From assembly GCA_911728455.2 (NCBI GenBank), contig OU452240.1, forward strand, positions 2,232,001 to 2,296,000: a DNA stretch of 64,000 bases, read 5' to 3'. Below are positions 32,547 to 44,810 of the stretch, piece by piece; position 1 is the stretch's first letter, and every line of letters starts with the position of its first letter. Made by a program: the position numbers and the translations under genes. Source of the stretch: Marthasterias glacialis (Eukaryota > Echinodermata > Asteroidea > Forcipulatida > Asteriidae). Below the pieces are notes generated by a model that saw only the letters and a list, made by a program, of their open reading frames with translations, was not told where the DNA came from and made no database searches.

Positions 32547-33458
32547 TATGGGGGTCTCGGCCTGGCCCCAAACGCGGATCTTCCAGACTCCTCGATCTCA
32601 TACATGCGACAATTAGCTACAGCTCAGTTTTAGTACTCTCCGCTCTAGCATCACTTCTGAGAAGAAGATTGACGTAAGACGTCCTTTGCGTCACTCATTT
32701 CTCATGACTGAGGCTGTGTATAAAACATACGGTAACACAACTTTAAAAACATAACACCCCCAAATGGTTCTTTTTGTCGTTGTACGTTAACAATCCATCT
32801 ATTTCTCAAGAAAGAGCTACATGAATGAATGACATTTTTGTCAAAAACATTCCCGAACATTCAAGAGTTATTGGCTCTAGTTATGCGGCCTGGAGTCCAG
32901 TCAGACTCGAGTCGCTATTTTTATGACGTGTGACTTGACTTGTAACTACCGGCATTGACTTGAGACTTGACGTGGAATCGCATAAAATGACTTGTTACCA
33001 AGGCAAGTCAGAAGCTACTCGAGCGACTTCGTAAAGTAATGATTCTCTATGTGTGACGGAATTGGACGGAACGTTTCATGAATAGAAAGAAGGTCTACGT
33101 CAAATTGCATGCTGGTATTAAATCAAACTAACTAGTCAGGCACCATTGACCGTTTTGGAATATCTTTAACTGCAGCTGAGTTGGCACTTCTTGAGGTAGC
33201 ACAACAAGTGCAAAAAGTGCAATAACGTGTAACGTGTCGCACAGGGCAATTTTTACAGGCAACTTGGAGGCACCCAAGTGCACTGCATGCAAAAGGAACA
33301 TTTTTGGCAGTACAATAGATATTCTTCTAGCTGTGATTTACTATCCCCAAGAAAATAATGGGAACAATGAAATGTGAGTAAATTTTCTTACTGGAGATCG
33401 CCTGGAACTGGTTGACTGTAACCTCGTGTGACATTGCCTTACATCTTTAACTGTAAGC
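32547..33458. other. No gene recognised; ACTTGACTT-type minisatellite
   Basis: At about 32890-33035 the words GACTCGAGTC, GTGACTTGACTTGT and TTGACTTGAGACTTGACG recur irregularly. The rest is unremarkable. Confidence 0.45.
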
Positions 33459-33695
33459 GGCTGTGTCGTCATGATTATAGCAGTAAATGGAATAACCCAG
33501 TTACTACGCGCGCGTGCGCGCCGGCGTTCACTTCACAGTTTGACAAAGACGGCACCATTGATCTCCATTAATAGAGATCGATGGACGGCATCCTTTGTTA
33601 TTTGTCCGCACGCGCGCGCGCGTGTGCAGTACCTGGGTGAGAGTTCATCTTTCCACGCACAGCCACAGGCCTGCTATAATCATGACGACACAGCC
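33459..33695. mobile_element. GCTGTGTCGTCAT-terminal MITE, best copy (25-bp perfect terminal repeats)
   Basis: Left end 33459-33483 begins GGCTGTGTCGTCATGATTAT; right end 33671-33695 is its exact complement over 25 bp. Inside are symmetrical alternating CG tracts (GCGCGCGTGCGCGC and CACGCGCGCGCGCG), a GATCTCCAT/ATAGAGATC foldback at the centre, CAGTTTGACAAAGACGGCAC and GAGAGTTCATCTTTCCACGC. No protein-coding capacity. Confidence 0.88.
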
Positions 33696-34102
33696 CCTTT
33701 AAGTTGACGCCTGGCCCTTATTGCTTACTTTCTGCTAATTCAAATGAAAAAGTATTATATGTCTTACACAATAATAAGCTATTGGCTGTTTGTTTTTTTA
33801 TTCCACGCCCCCATTATTGTTAAAAAAAGGAGTAATTTCTTTCTCTGCATTGAAATTGACAAGAGATAATCCGAAGCGCTATGAGTGTCTAACTCCAGGC
33901 GGCAAGACTTTAAAATTTTAAGTGTTGATTCTACGTTTGTATTTAAGACTAATCTGAAATAATAATCCACGCATTACTGAGAAGTAACATTAGCGTTCTT
34001 CCATGAATTATTACTTCCGCGCCTGACATAAGCCGTTACTCAATGACGGTGTTAATGAACATTGCACGCAAGTAGTGTCTTTTGAACAACGATTGTGTTA
34101 AA
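33696..34102. other. No gene recognised
   Basis: AT-rich unique-looking sequence. Confidence 0.4.
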
Positions 34103-34445
34103 TCAAGCCCCGGCTCAACATTGGTAAACTGACTGCAAATGCTTCCATTCTTTGCGCAAATTAAGATATATGCAATAAAACCAACCTGTGAAAATGTCAG
34201 CTCACTTCGTTGTTTCATTTGCGAGAAAACGGTGAAAGTGCATTCAGCATTTTTGTATACGCATTCCGACGAGCCGATTTTTTGCCTCACTGGGACGAAA
34301 ACTAATTTTGGATCTTATTTCTTTTAATTTTTTATTTCAAACGATAACACTTCAGGCAGAAATATTTCAAGGACAGTTTTCTACCATCATTATCTTTATA
34401 CCATGCAAGGTATGTGTAAATAATTATGTGAACATTTATATTTTT
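34103..34445 (+). mobile_element. Repeat family B copy
   Basis: Starts AAGCCCCGGCTCAACATTGG, passes ACCAACCTGTGAAAATGTCA and AACGATAACACTTCAGGCAG, and ends near TGTGAACATTTATATTTTTC without a clear right terminal repeat. Confidence 0.75.
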
Positions 34446-34748
34446 CTTCTGCTGTTTCTACATAAATTGGAAACATCTTCAACTTATGAGCAAATGAAAA
34501 CCTGTGAATATTGAAATATGCTGATTTTTCTTCTTCTAGAAAATAGAAACATATTTTATGGACTTCATTTTTCGTAATATTTTGATTGTCTGCGATTACA
34601 ATTTAAAAAAGGGGGTTCGAAGGTTTTCCCTGGACATTTCAGATGGGAACTTTTGTCGTGGTCATTATTTCTATACCAAGGCTTGCAGATTGTAAATCTA
34701 CAAAACTACTTTCTCTTTTTTTTTCATCAATCCTGTGACTTAAAATTT

Positions 34749-34935
34749 GCAACAACAACAAACAACAACAACAACAACAACAACAACACAACAACAACAA
34801 CAACAACAACAACACAACAACAACAACAACAACAACAACAACAGCAACAACAACAACAACAACAACACCCCCAACAACATCAGCAACAACAACAACAAAA
34901 CAACATCATCATCAGCAGCAACAACAACAACATTG
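34749..34935. repeat. (CAA)n microsatellite
   Basis: About 60 near-continuous CAA units with a few CACAA, CAG, CCC and ATC interruptions. Poly-Gln, poly-Asn and poly-Thr frames across it are artefacts. Confidence 0.97.
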
Positions 34936-35268
34936 AAAGGAAACGACCCGCTTACTCCTCTTGATTCTGAAAGCAGGCTAGAGTACAGTGCTTTTTTTTA
35001 TATCAAGCCCACTTGCTTTATCGATTGTTGGACTATGTACTTCTCGAAATAAAGACACCAAAACTAGCTGATGGCAAGCACCCCTTTACAAAATGTTCAG
35101 AAATTCCTTTAATATCCAACCACTGTTTTCATTAAGCGTAATCTTTCTTCCACTTGCAGATATATGCATTATTAATAACAGAATGGTTTTCATTCTGGAT
35201 TCTATATAATTATCAGTACGCAAGGAGAACCGTCCCCATAAGACACTGTCACCGAAGGACCCTCCCAG

Positions 35269-35562
35269 CCAATCAAATCAACCGTCTCAAAGGAACGGTG
35301 CGTAGGCGCGCTGTAGTGGCTCCTAACTGGTTGGTGCAGCGTGTGTTCTCCCCCGCGCTGGATCTCTTGGGAGCCAATCAAGTTGCCGGATTCAGAGCAG
35401 ACGAGAATGATCGAACGGCAAGATATAAAATTGACGCGCCATTTGAGGAAACTTTCATTTCAAGTCGGGTTAAAAGCGCGGGGAAAGTACGAAAACACGA
35501 TTGTCATTTACAGCCCGGAGAAAAAGGATCAAGAACTAAAGACGAACAGGAGTTACGGTAAG
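35269..35562 (+). promoter_or_regulatory. Candidate Pol II promoter and untranslated first exon
   Basis: CCAATCA occurs at 35269 and again at 35374, and TATAAAA at 35424. A start about 30 bp past the TATA box (near 35455) puts the second CCAAT box near -80, textbook spacing. About 108 bp further on is an ideal donor, AG|GTAAGTG, at 35563. The stretch is GC-richer than its surroundings and the presumed exon has no ATG, so it would be a 5' UTR exon. The 135-codon frame at 35154-35561 overlaps it but crosses the presumed promoter and resembles no family. The gene body was not found. Confidence 0.45.
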
Positions 35563-36125
35563 GTAAGTGCTCCGTTTCATTTGTCAAAATGGCAGTTTTC
35601 AGTTTCCCGAAAGAATAGTTCTTTTGCTGCCTTTGTGATAATTTTGTATTTATTATTTTGATGTGGAAAAGGTTAAGTCATGTCTGCGAGTGTTTTGCTT
35701 GTGTGATGAATAAGTGCATCTAAAAGTCATCTACATGTGATGGTAAATCGGTATAATAGATAAAGACGATGTATTCTCGAAGTGCGGTTTGTATTCAAAC
35801 TGCTCAGAAATACCTGTTTCTTTGTAAGAATACCCGTTGAGGCACATGGCAAAACTCATTTTAAAACACAAAGCAAGGCCAGTAATAATAATTGTTCATT
35901 ACAAGCAGAGCAGTGAGTTTCAACATGTTCGTTAACAAGAACCTCCAAACCTTCGCGGTTTTATAAAAGGTTCTGAAACGTCATAAAACCCCTTCTTTAA
36001 TTTGAATACAATACAAAAAAGCATATATAACGTGCCGTTCCCAGGAGGCTCGTGGCGCTTACAAAGGTAGCAAAAATGAAACAAAGCAAGTAAACAACAA
36101 AACAACGAAAGCAAATGAATACAAA
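35563..36125. other. No gene recognised; would be intron if the promoter call is right
   Basis: AT-rich sequence with no recognisable exon. Confidence 0.35.
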
Positions 36126-36440
36126 CATTAATGAATAAACAAGTAAGTCTTGAGAGCCTTTTCGAAGGAATGTATTGAACCGGATTGTCTGATATTGATA
36201 GGAATTTTGTTCCATAGCTTGGACTCAGAAACGGTAAATGTTCTGTCGCCAGCTTGAACTCTAGTGATGGGATATTGAAGGCGGAGATGGTCAGTTGTAG
36301 ATCTTAAATTTCTATTGGGAATGTACAATTTCAAATAATTAACCAAATACATTGGCGCAAGACCGTTGAGAGATTTATATACATAAAGAAGCAACTTCAA
36401 AGATATTCTATGGTGGACTGGGAGCCAGTGGAGATGCTAG
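36126..36440 (-). pseudogene. CR1/L2-like non-LTR retrotransposon, reverse transcriptase C-terminal fragment
   Basis: The reverse strand encodes HLHWLPVHHRISLKLLLYVY, then KSLNGLAPMYL, a basic stretch, DRTFTVSESKLWNKIPINIR and SFEKALKTYLF. These are the family's typical C-terminal blocks (LHWLPV, ALNGLAP.YL, LWN.LP, F...LKTYLF). The frame is open for about 100 codons, but no upstream reverse transcriptase core or ATG belonging to an intact element is present. Confidence 0.88.
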
Positions 36441-37097
36441 GTTAGATTTTTTGCCGACTTGACCCAAAAATTTAGATGTTTGTTTTAAATACCTATTTTA
36501 ATAGGATTAATTTCAGATAGTGTACAAAGAAACCGCCAACGATAAGTGTTAGTTAATTAAAAATTTAAAATGAATTATTGTCGGGATTTTGATATTATCA
36601 CACGTCATTAGCCATGTACAAACAATGTTGCATGTTACCTGTATTTTGTGCATTGTCCGTGGCATTTTATGCGAAAGTTAGGGTATGGTTTTCGCTTTGA
36701 AACGGCACCATCTGTCAAAATTCGTTAACGACAAAAACAATCTTAAAGAACAAAAAATCTTTCGGTGAAAATAGAGCCAAGCAACTTTGAAAGAGGTGAT
36801 TGATTTTTTACCAGAGTTCTAATCTTCATCACACTGAAGATGCTTACATGTGAAATTAACAATCATGGTGCCATGTTAACGACCTAAGACAAGTTTGAAG
36901 AAGTATTTGGGTCGGGGAAGAGCTGGATAGCCACCGAAAATTCATTCTGATTAGTTAGTTAAAGAAAAAAAAACTAAAGAACAAAAACAAACAAACGAAC
37001 AAACAAACAAAAACATTGACTCAACCTAAAAGTGTCATCACAATGAAGTAAAGATAACATCCAACAAAACATTTTCGCCGGGGATTTTAGCGCGTTT
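36441..37097. other. No gene recognised
   Basis: AT-rich; an AAACAAACAAACAAA tract lies near 36985-37015. Confidence 0.4.
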
Positions 37098-37320
37098 GTG
37101 ACACATCATTTGTCTGACATTGACCTTTATGTCCGACCCATTGTGTCCGACAAACCATTGTGATCGACCCATTGTGTCAGACAAACCGTTATGTCCAAAC
37201 CATTGTGTCCAACAAACCATTATGTCCCACCCACAATGTGTCGGACACAATGGGTCGGACATAATGCTACAAAATTGTCTTCGGACTTAATAGTCCATGT
37301 CGAACATAATGGTGCGTAAC
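37098..37320. mobile_element. TCCGAC foldback element, copy 3
   Basis: The direct half runs from GACATTGACCTTTATGTCCG through CCCATTGTGTCCGACAAACC repeats, the inverted half has GTCGGACACAATGGGTCGGA, and the end is CATAATGGTGCGTAAC. Confidence 0.85.
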
Positions 37321-37960
37321 TCACGTTCAGTACTTGTTTACTTTGATTTTGGTAAATCGAAATACGACATCGATAATTGCTGGGGACTTATTTGGATTAG
37401 TGATCGCTTTTCAGAAAATCAGAGGGACATATTTTCGTCAGGGCGACAGGTTGGATTTGCCGTGAGCTTTAAAAATCTTCAGCAAATTGATGTTGTCTTC
37501 GCAGATGAAATAAATGGACTATGTTTGGTCGTGTTTGCCTCCGTAGGGGGGTCTTGTCGAAATCTCTTCTCAGAGGAAAATAGATTGTAGAGAAAGAGCT
37601 CCTAAGAATATTCGATGGTTTCGATTCTTCTGGGGAATTTAAGTCTTCTTGCAGACTTATTTTATTGAGTTCGACTCCTAGGGGTCCTTTGTAAAAAAAT
37701 TGTCCAAAATCTCTCCACAGGAGGAAAAAGCTTCTGTTAGAAAAGCTGCTCGGATTTTGAAATGAGCTTTCAATCTTCCGCAGATTCTTCAGTCTTTCGT
37801 AGATTTTGAAAATAAGAACATTTTCAATACATTTGGTCATATTTTATCTCCCTAGGGGTGCCTGGACAATCATCAACATCTCAATTTGTAAGACGTTTTG
37901 GCTTTAGGAAAAGCCATTTTGGATTTTCAAGTAAGTTCCACCATCTTGCTTGAGATTAAC
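37321..37960. repeat. Degenerate internal repeats of ~200-bp unit
   Basis: Related words recur at intervals: TAGGGGGGTCTTGTCGAAATCTC with CTAGGGGTCCTTTG..CCAAAATCTCTCC, and GTGAGCTTTAAAAATCTTCA with ATGAGCTTTCAATCTTCCGC. Forward and reverse frames of 97 and 123 codons here show no recognisable domain and alternate with the repeats. Confidence 0.4.
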
Positions 37961-39304
37961 GGCTTTCGAAGACAATTGCATAATATTTTACTGTGCAACA
38001 GGTTTTATAAAATGCATTCTTTTTTAGAAGTAATGGCTTATGGAAGAGCCGTTTTGGCTTTCGACATCCAAGACAAAATAGATTCAATTTTCGAAATTTA
38101 CATTTTTTTCACAAAATATAATGTCGTAAAGGATTAATATCTCTCATGGTAACTTAAACCCGTCATAAAGACACTGAACGCTTCGGTTTTGTGTCAATAA
38201 GACGCAAAATGGTGTTTGGTGTTTGCCCCGAAGAGTACCTGATGTAATAATTCCAACGTGGTGTTGAGTTGCAAGTGTATCAACTAAAATGTTGGGGGAA
38301 ATAATTTCAGAGGAGCCTCTTCAGACTCGAGGTACCGGTATGCGTGGGGGGAATTGAGTAAAGCCTTGTGCACGCAACAGACAGATCCGGTAAATCACAC
38401 ATTTCCCTTCCTTAAAGTAAAGCTGCACAACGGATCGCAATGTTTGTGTTCTTTTTTAAGCTGATATTTTACTTGTAGCGGGGGGGGGGGCTGTCTCGAC
38501 GGAAAGTTGGAACAAAATCCCAAGTAATATTTCTCTTTTCGTTAAGAGAATGAAAATTGTTTCACCCTATTTGACTGATTCTACCAAATATGCAATGAAG
38601 AACTTCGTAGTAACAGAGTCTTTCTTAAAAAAAAAAAAGAAAACGAGAATGACGGAGAAGAAAATGTCCATCGTGTTGATTGATTGATTGAAAGTACATC
38701 TCAAGATATTTTTTCTGCCAGCCACGGCTCATCCGAGAATTTTCCTTTTGTGCGATCGAAGACCACTTTATGTATCGTGTTTCCACCTCGCCAAGTTCCA
38801 TTTCCCTCTTCATCTCAGTGACACTTCGGTGTAAGAGTTTAAGATTGAAATAAATTACATCTCCATTTAAAAACACCTGTTGTTTTATGCTACAAGCAGT
38901 TGAAGTTTTGAACTAATACAATTTTCCATAGATACATTTTTTTTATGAGTAATTTGACCGATTAGCCTGCGAACATGAAATTGGAATACACGCCCACCAG
39001 AGACATTCAATAACGCTTCTAGTTTGTTATAAAACTTGCCAATAATGTTGTACATGTTTCCGTGTTCTAATTTTGGTACTGCAAAAAAAAGATAATAATA
39101 AAAAATTGGGGGAACAATTTTCTCGAGCGCAGTTAATGAATTTCAGAGGGAGCTATTTTTGACGGCGATTTGAACGTAGTAGGCCATCAAACTCATTAAA
39201 GCAACTTTATATATATATTTTTTTAAAAGAGACCACAGTTTTACCAAAATCGGTACGCTGCCAGACTAATAAAGCCGAAATATCGCCATTTTGTTGTTGC
39301 TATT
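37961..39304. other. No gene recognised
   Basis: AT-rich, with a G run at 38481-38490. The 83-codon reverse frame at 38625-38876 lacks a recognisable domain. Confidence 0.4.
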
Positions 39305-39475
39305 TTTTAAATGCAATTCGCCCATCACAAGGCCCAAAGGCCACTCGAGGTGTGGGCTACTTTTTTAAAGGGATAGAAACCTGCCCCCAATGCGCAGAAA
39401 CAAGACATGGCGAGACATAAATGCAAGTCTCGTCACAGCACAGCTAAGAACAAGGAGGGGTAAATGAATCCGTTG
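39305..39475 (-). repeat. SINE S1 body, headless copy
   Basis: Reads CGCCCATCACAAGGCCCAAA, GGCCACTCGAGGTGTGGGCT, CCCCCAATGCGCAGAAACAA and AGGAGGGGTAAATGAATCC, the complement of 53785-53950. Confidence 0.8.
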
Positions 39476-40304
39476 CGAGACAACATCAAATCTGTTGAAG
39501 CATTGTTCCGTGTAGCGAGCCAAAACCTTCAAATAGGCCTACCACTCGATTCAAACCAAAAAAGGCACAATCTTTCCTACCAAGACGTGATTATTAAATA
39601 AACCTCAAGCTAGTACAAGTTTATTTAATTCCATATCACTGAAAGGTTTGGATTTGGTTGTATCCACAATGACCAAACCAAATCACGACTTCCAGAAAGT
39701 GAGTAATTTATCTTGGGAAGTCGTGTCTTCCTAATCTCGCAATGTCCACACAGCGAGCGTGTGTACATTTGTATTACGAGCCCTGACGGCTTGCCCTCTC
39801 TCGCTCAACAGTGTATGCCAGACCCTTGATGGTAGATTGTTACCGGGCAGTAATTAGCTCGCAATCTACGTTTGATTCGGATGAGATCTCACGAGGCGAG
39901 TTGCGTGGAGGAACCACCGGGGTTGAAGTCCCTCTTCTGTGGGCGATAACTGCTTTAAATAATTGAGTTGAAGAAGTGGGTAAAATGGTCAAAGATGGTG
40001 AAGACGGGTGCTAGAATGCTTGCGTAGTAATGAAACAATCGAGCATCTACACACACGGCATGGGTCTTATAGATACGTTAGGGTAACAGACAAGGAGGGT
40101 AGAAGTTGAACGGTGGCGGACAGTCATGTCACTGTCAGGTTGAGATGTCACGTTCATACTGAAAGGACTGCTCAAGTTGCTTGTTTAAACCCTTGCCTGC
40201 TCCCTGCATGGAGTATGCTGTGTGTGTTGCTGAGTAGAGCACCAAACTAAAACCAAGCCACCACAAAAAACCACCTCTTTTGCCCTCACATGTACCCATT
40301 TACT
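39476..40304. other. No gene recognised
   Basis: Unique-looking sequence of moderate GC content. No frame above 60 codons shows a domain. Confidence 0.4.
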
Positions 40305-40455
40305 CCTGGTTGAAGAGAAGCAATTTATAGTTAAGTGTCTTACTCAAGGACACATGTGTTTATCGAGTGTTATGTACTGGAATCGAACCCACACCCCGGT
40401 GATTTTGCCGCCAGTTTGGTCCGGTATGCTTGGCCGCTTGGTCACGACACACTAC
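40305..40455 (-). repeat. tRNA-headed SINE S1 fragment
   Basis: Complement of box A-like GTGACCAAGCGGCCAAGC and box B GGTGTGGGTTCGATTCC, then TGTGTCCTTGAGTAAGACAC. Confidence 0.7.
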
Positions 40456-41039
40456 CTCTGCCCGCCCACCCCTCGAGATTTACACCAGTGATGAACGATA
40501 AGAAACAGAAAGGTCATGTCCGGATGGATAAGACCTTTCAGAAATCAAAGGGTGTGTCCAGGGCGGGGTTCTTGTACCAAAAAATGAAATAAGTAGGATG
40601 GGTTCTATAATTGATGGATGTTTTTAGTGACCGTGTAAGCAATGGCCACTGTGAACGTGAACTATTTCTTTACTCCCAAGTATTACTGAAGCTTGGCTCA
40701 AATTTTGATGAGATTGCTGTTGGGTCTCTTGCAAGTAAAAGAGTGATCGGTAAAATAATAATGGAAACAAAAATACAATAAAAAGTACACCACAAAAAAA
40801 TAGATAACAAATCAATCAAATTGATATTGTTTTCTTTATGTAATACCGAGATTAGTCAAACCGAATGTGCACCATGTATTTTTGGTGTCGAAAAAGAAAC
40901 TGTTTCAATCGTTCTGCCATCACAGAGTGGCTTAATTCTGTACTTATTTACTGAACAACTAATGGCCACGCACCTACATAATCTTCAGAATTTAATTTCT
41001 TGTAAAGTTCTGACGTCTTGATTCAGATTTCTTACTGAT
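40456..41039. other. No gene recognised
   Basis: AT-rich sequence without coding signal. Confidence 0.4.
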
Positions 41040-41205
41040 CGCCCGTTTTACTTAGACTCGCTATGGCCACTGTGCTTTCGCTGATAGCCGCACAATCACT
41101 AAGAACTAAGAGTCTCCCTCGCCATATCAGTCACGGTACCTCAACTGACTCATTCCAGTCCCTCTTAAAAGACACGTCTTTTTTGTAACTTGAGGCTTAA
41201 GGCAC
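41040..41205 (+). pseudogene. CR1/L2-like retrotransposon C-terminal remnant, frameshifted
   Basis: Translates as YGHCAFADSRTITKN, then after a frame change SLPRHISHGTSTDSFQSLLK and RHVFF. These are the RAF...LWN.LP..I...S..SFKS.LKTHLF blocks of non-LTR reverse transcriptases, with the LWN part lost. Confidence 0.7.
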
Positions 41206-42599
41206 TTAGACACGCCAGTTAGAGCCTCACAGATGGGATTTTTTTATTTTATTATTATACAATGTACTCTTTTCGTGTGATCCGGCGATGTGTCAAGTCT
41301 ATGTTCTGATTGTAGAAGCGTGTAAATTAAACAAACACGAGTGGAGGCCCTTAGACCCAAGCTTTTACTGTTTCTAATACACGATCATCGCGTCGAAGGA
41401 AGAAACAAAACAATATTTATTTTTTCTATACGCTGTCCGTCGCTCTATTTGCTTAATTAAGTTGTTCAAGCGGTCAACGCTTTTTGACAATGTTCAAAAT
41501 GCATGCAAAATCAGTACGCAAAACAAAGGCAAGTTTTTACGATCCACGGAGCCAGCACACGGTACTGCTGACAGCGTGCTCTCCGAATGTAAACATGGCA
41601 ATAATAATGATAGTCTCGAGTGGAGAAGGTTGTTACTTCAGCGACGTGGGGCCTGTATAAATATTTGATGGGGACAGATGTGGTGGGGCGATAAGTGGCT
41701 GTATAAGAAGACTAGCATGCGCTAATCAAGCCATGGAGGGATACGAACAGAATCAGGAACTATGCGTTGTATCGCTCTATAGACGTGAAGACGGATTAGG
41801 TTTAATTGCACCCATGAATATTTGAAGGGCGTGGTACAGTATGTGATTCAAACCATTTACTCAAAGAAGGACTTCAGCGAAGGTGGGGGGGGGGTGGCGT
41901 TTGTGATGCTGTAGGCTATCAAGGAATGTGTGATGATCACTCGATATGATTACAAATCATAAAAAGTCGTTTCTTAATGTAAAAAAAAAAAACCTCATTT
42001 TGACAGCGTTCTAAGCCCCGGAAAATCCCTGCACTCATGAATATTATTCAGTGATCGTGACGTATTACCGCGGACAGGAATTCATCTGTAAACCCCGCCC
42101 ATTTTTTTCCTCGATCAAACTTCCTCAATATTACGGGAAAGAAAAAAACCCATTTTGACGATGGGGTAACAACTAAACACAAACATCATAAGTCAATTTA
42201 GTATGGGAGAAATCAAGTCCTTTCAAAAGAATTCAAAAAAACAAAAACAAACAAACAAACAAACAAAACGGGGAGCAGGGTCTACAAGGTCAATTTCAGG
42301 TCAGAATTTACCTGAACATTTGCCAGATCATTTTTGAAATCAGCTTGAACCGTCTTTGGGTCAATCGTATCCGAATTCAAATAATCAGAATCAAATAATA
42401 ACAATAATGTGTACTTTCGTGCGTCTTTTATTATTATTTTTTCCAAGTCCATTAAGCCCACTCAAAGCGTCTTACAGTATCATTACCCCCTGTTTATCGG
42501 GCCTTAAGCAATCCTGAAATATCTCAATTCTTTAGGAGTATGCTGCACCGGCACCAGAATGGGTGAACGGGTCCACATCAACAATCTCTAACGTCACGG
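41206..42599. other. No gene recognised
   Basis: AT-rich with poly-A, poly-G (41885-41894) and AAACAAACAAAC tracts. No coding signal. Confidence 0.4.
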
Positions 42600-42705
42600 G
42601 TACTCATATTTTTACTCCTGGGTGGTGAGAAGCAATTAGTGTCAAGTGTCTCGTCTCGCTCATGGACACAAGGTGTCACGACCGGGATGCAACGCGGTAA
42701 CTCGG
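42600..42705 (-). repeat. tRNA-headed SINE S1 fragment, degraded
   Basis: Complement of GTTACCGCGTTGCATCCC (decayed box B), GGTCGTGACACC and TTGTGTCCATGAGCGAGACG, then AGCAATTAGTGTCAAGTGTC. Confidence 0.6.
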
Positions 42706-43909
42706 CCTTCTTAAAAACTATTTCTGTTACGTCACTCTATTGATGAAAGTGTGGATTATTTTTACGAATCTACAGTTAATTGTAAATTCGTTACGAATCT
42801 ACAGTTAACTGTAGCTTCGTTAAGCGAGTTGTTCAACTAGAAAATGTCTTTGTAAATTGAAAGATATGGCATGATATACATCAGAAGACATTTGAAAACA
42901 TTAAATAATACATTACAATGGATAACACTTGGAAAAATTCTGACGAAATAAATAATTGAAGTGATTACATAATGACTTCAGGGAAACAGTTTAAATCAGA
43001 GAATAGACTCGAATCTTTACTTCCTCGTCCATCCTCTATAAGAGAACCTCTCGGAATCCCGAGATGTTCTGTCACAAATCCATCAAAAATTTAGAAAAGA
43101 GTGGTGTTGTATGCACACCCTCATGCTTCGAGCGGGTGCTTTTGGATGTTCCCAATCTATCGAATTAGTATTGGAGACCCATGGGATGGATCTGGGAAGT
43201 GGGGACTTGAAGCTGTAAATTAATCAATAAATAAAATAAAAAAATCGTTATCGACTGGTTATGAATATGTTGGTCGAGCCCTCTTAAAACCCCTACGCAC
43301 CGGTGAATTCAGAATAATTAACCACATTCATTTTTAATGAATGTTAATTAGGTATGCATAGGAAATACCCCATTGAAAGAACATGATGTGTCAATGGGGG
43401 TATTTCGTATGCAATATATTGTGTCGAAAAGGCGTAAGTCATTGGCAGGTTGCCGAGGCAACAATGTGTCGATCACCTTTAAAATCGTTATATCCGTATT
43501 AAAATCGTTATATCCGTATTATTGTCCTTTGTTTTATACGTTAACTTGAGACTGGTGTTCGTTATTGTGGTGGTGGTGGGGGAGTGTGCGTCATTATAAC
43601 GGATTGTTTAAACCATGTGCGTGTTTAAAGCAAAATACCTGTTCAATTTATGCTGGGTTTTTGTTGTGTTCAATTATTATGAGTTTTTAAAAAGCATTTT
43701 TAATGTGCGTACGACTGAATAATATCAGAAGTATTAATGTTTGTATACTTATGACGCAAAAAATATATCCGTTTTAATTTAACAAGGTGTTAATGATGTG
43801 TTTTTTTTGTTTTGTTTTTTTTTAACTGTAGGTACTATACAAACAAAAAATAAATATTTAACGTGTACAATCACTTGGTATAGCCTTTTTTTCAGGTCTG
43901 CACTTTTGT
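42706..43909. other. No gene recognised; small tandem duplications
   Basis: Two small repeats: CGAATCTACAGTTAA(C/T)TGTA at 42766-42825, and a doubled TAAAATCGTTATATCCGTAT at 43480-43520. Confidence 0.5.
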
Positions 43910-44810
43910 CAGTATTACCGTACCTTATTTTGATTCAAAGACAGTAGGCCTACTGCATACCAGCAAAAATCAGTACCTCTACACCGCCAACGTTGTATAT
44001 TGACGTAATTGAAACGAGCAAGCTTGCAAACCATTTTGTTCCCCCCCCGGGCCAACGTCATCGAATGCCGTGCGTTATATTGATTCAAAGATAGTAAAAC
44101 CGTATTCGAGCTAATCGCTATACGGTCAGGTCACATTCACGACTTAGCCGTAACTGAAGTCACTCGATTCGGACAGGCCCACGCATACCAGAAGTACCAA
44201 TCTTCCAACATTAATATGCAAGATTGTTCTAAGCCACAATTTGAGAATCTCTGAGCAAGTACAGTTTGTTTTATTAGATAACCGACATCGTACCATCATT
44301 TTTTTCTGTCTTCCTTTTTTTTTTTTTTTTTTAAGATCTTTGCCTATGCAAATATTTGCATGGTGATTTATCATGACTCATATAAATATCTTTTCTTTTT
44401 TTTTCCAATCCGACTCTCCATTCATTTGCTGACGACTTCCTAAAATGTTTTTATAATTGAATTCAATTTATGTTCACGTAGGGTCTCTGTATTTGTACAA
44501 TGTATGCAAGCATGTGTACACGGGGGGCTTTCAGGTCTATTATAGCGTGCCGGAACCCTTAGAGCTTATGGGGGATTCTGAGTCAAATCTAGGTCAAAAG
44601 GAATCCTTCAAGAGTAGTTGCCATAAATATGCGGGGAATGAAACTAATGCAGTTATGTGACAAATGCTGAACAAATACAAAAGGTATTGCAAATGGCAGA
44701 TGATGATCATAAAATATATATTTAAAAAAAAAAGTAATAATAATACCTCACGATTTTGTTAGGAGAAATATTTACATCAGAACAAGTATGTTCTGAGAGA
44801 TCAGATTTAA
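43910..44810. other. No gene recognised; TTGATTCAAAGA(C/T)AGTA motif present
   Basis: The motif TTTGATTCAAAGACAGTA occurs at about 43930 and ATTGATTCAAAGATAGTA at about 44080, sharing the word of the array at 45800-46050. There is a poly-T run at 44315-44332. Confidence 0.45.

Noticed and set aside
35154..35561. 135-codon frame
   Set aside because: It crosses the CCAAT/TATA layout judged to be a promoter and resembles no known family. A coding role is less likely than a promoter plus 5' UTR exon, though not excluded.
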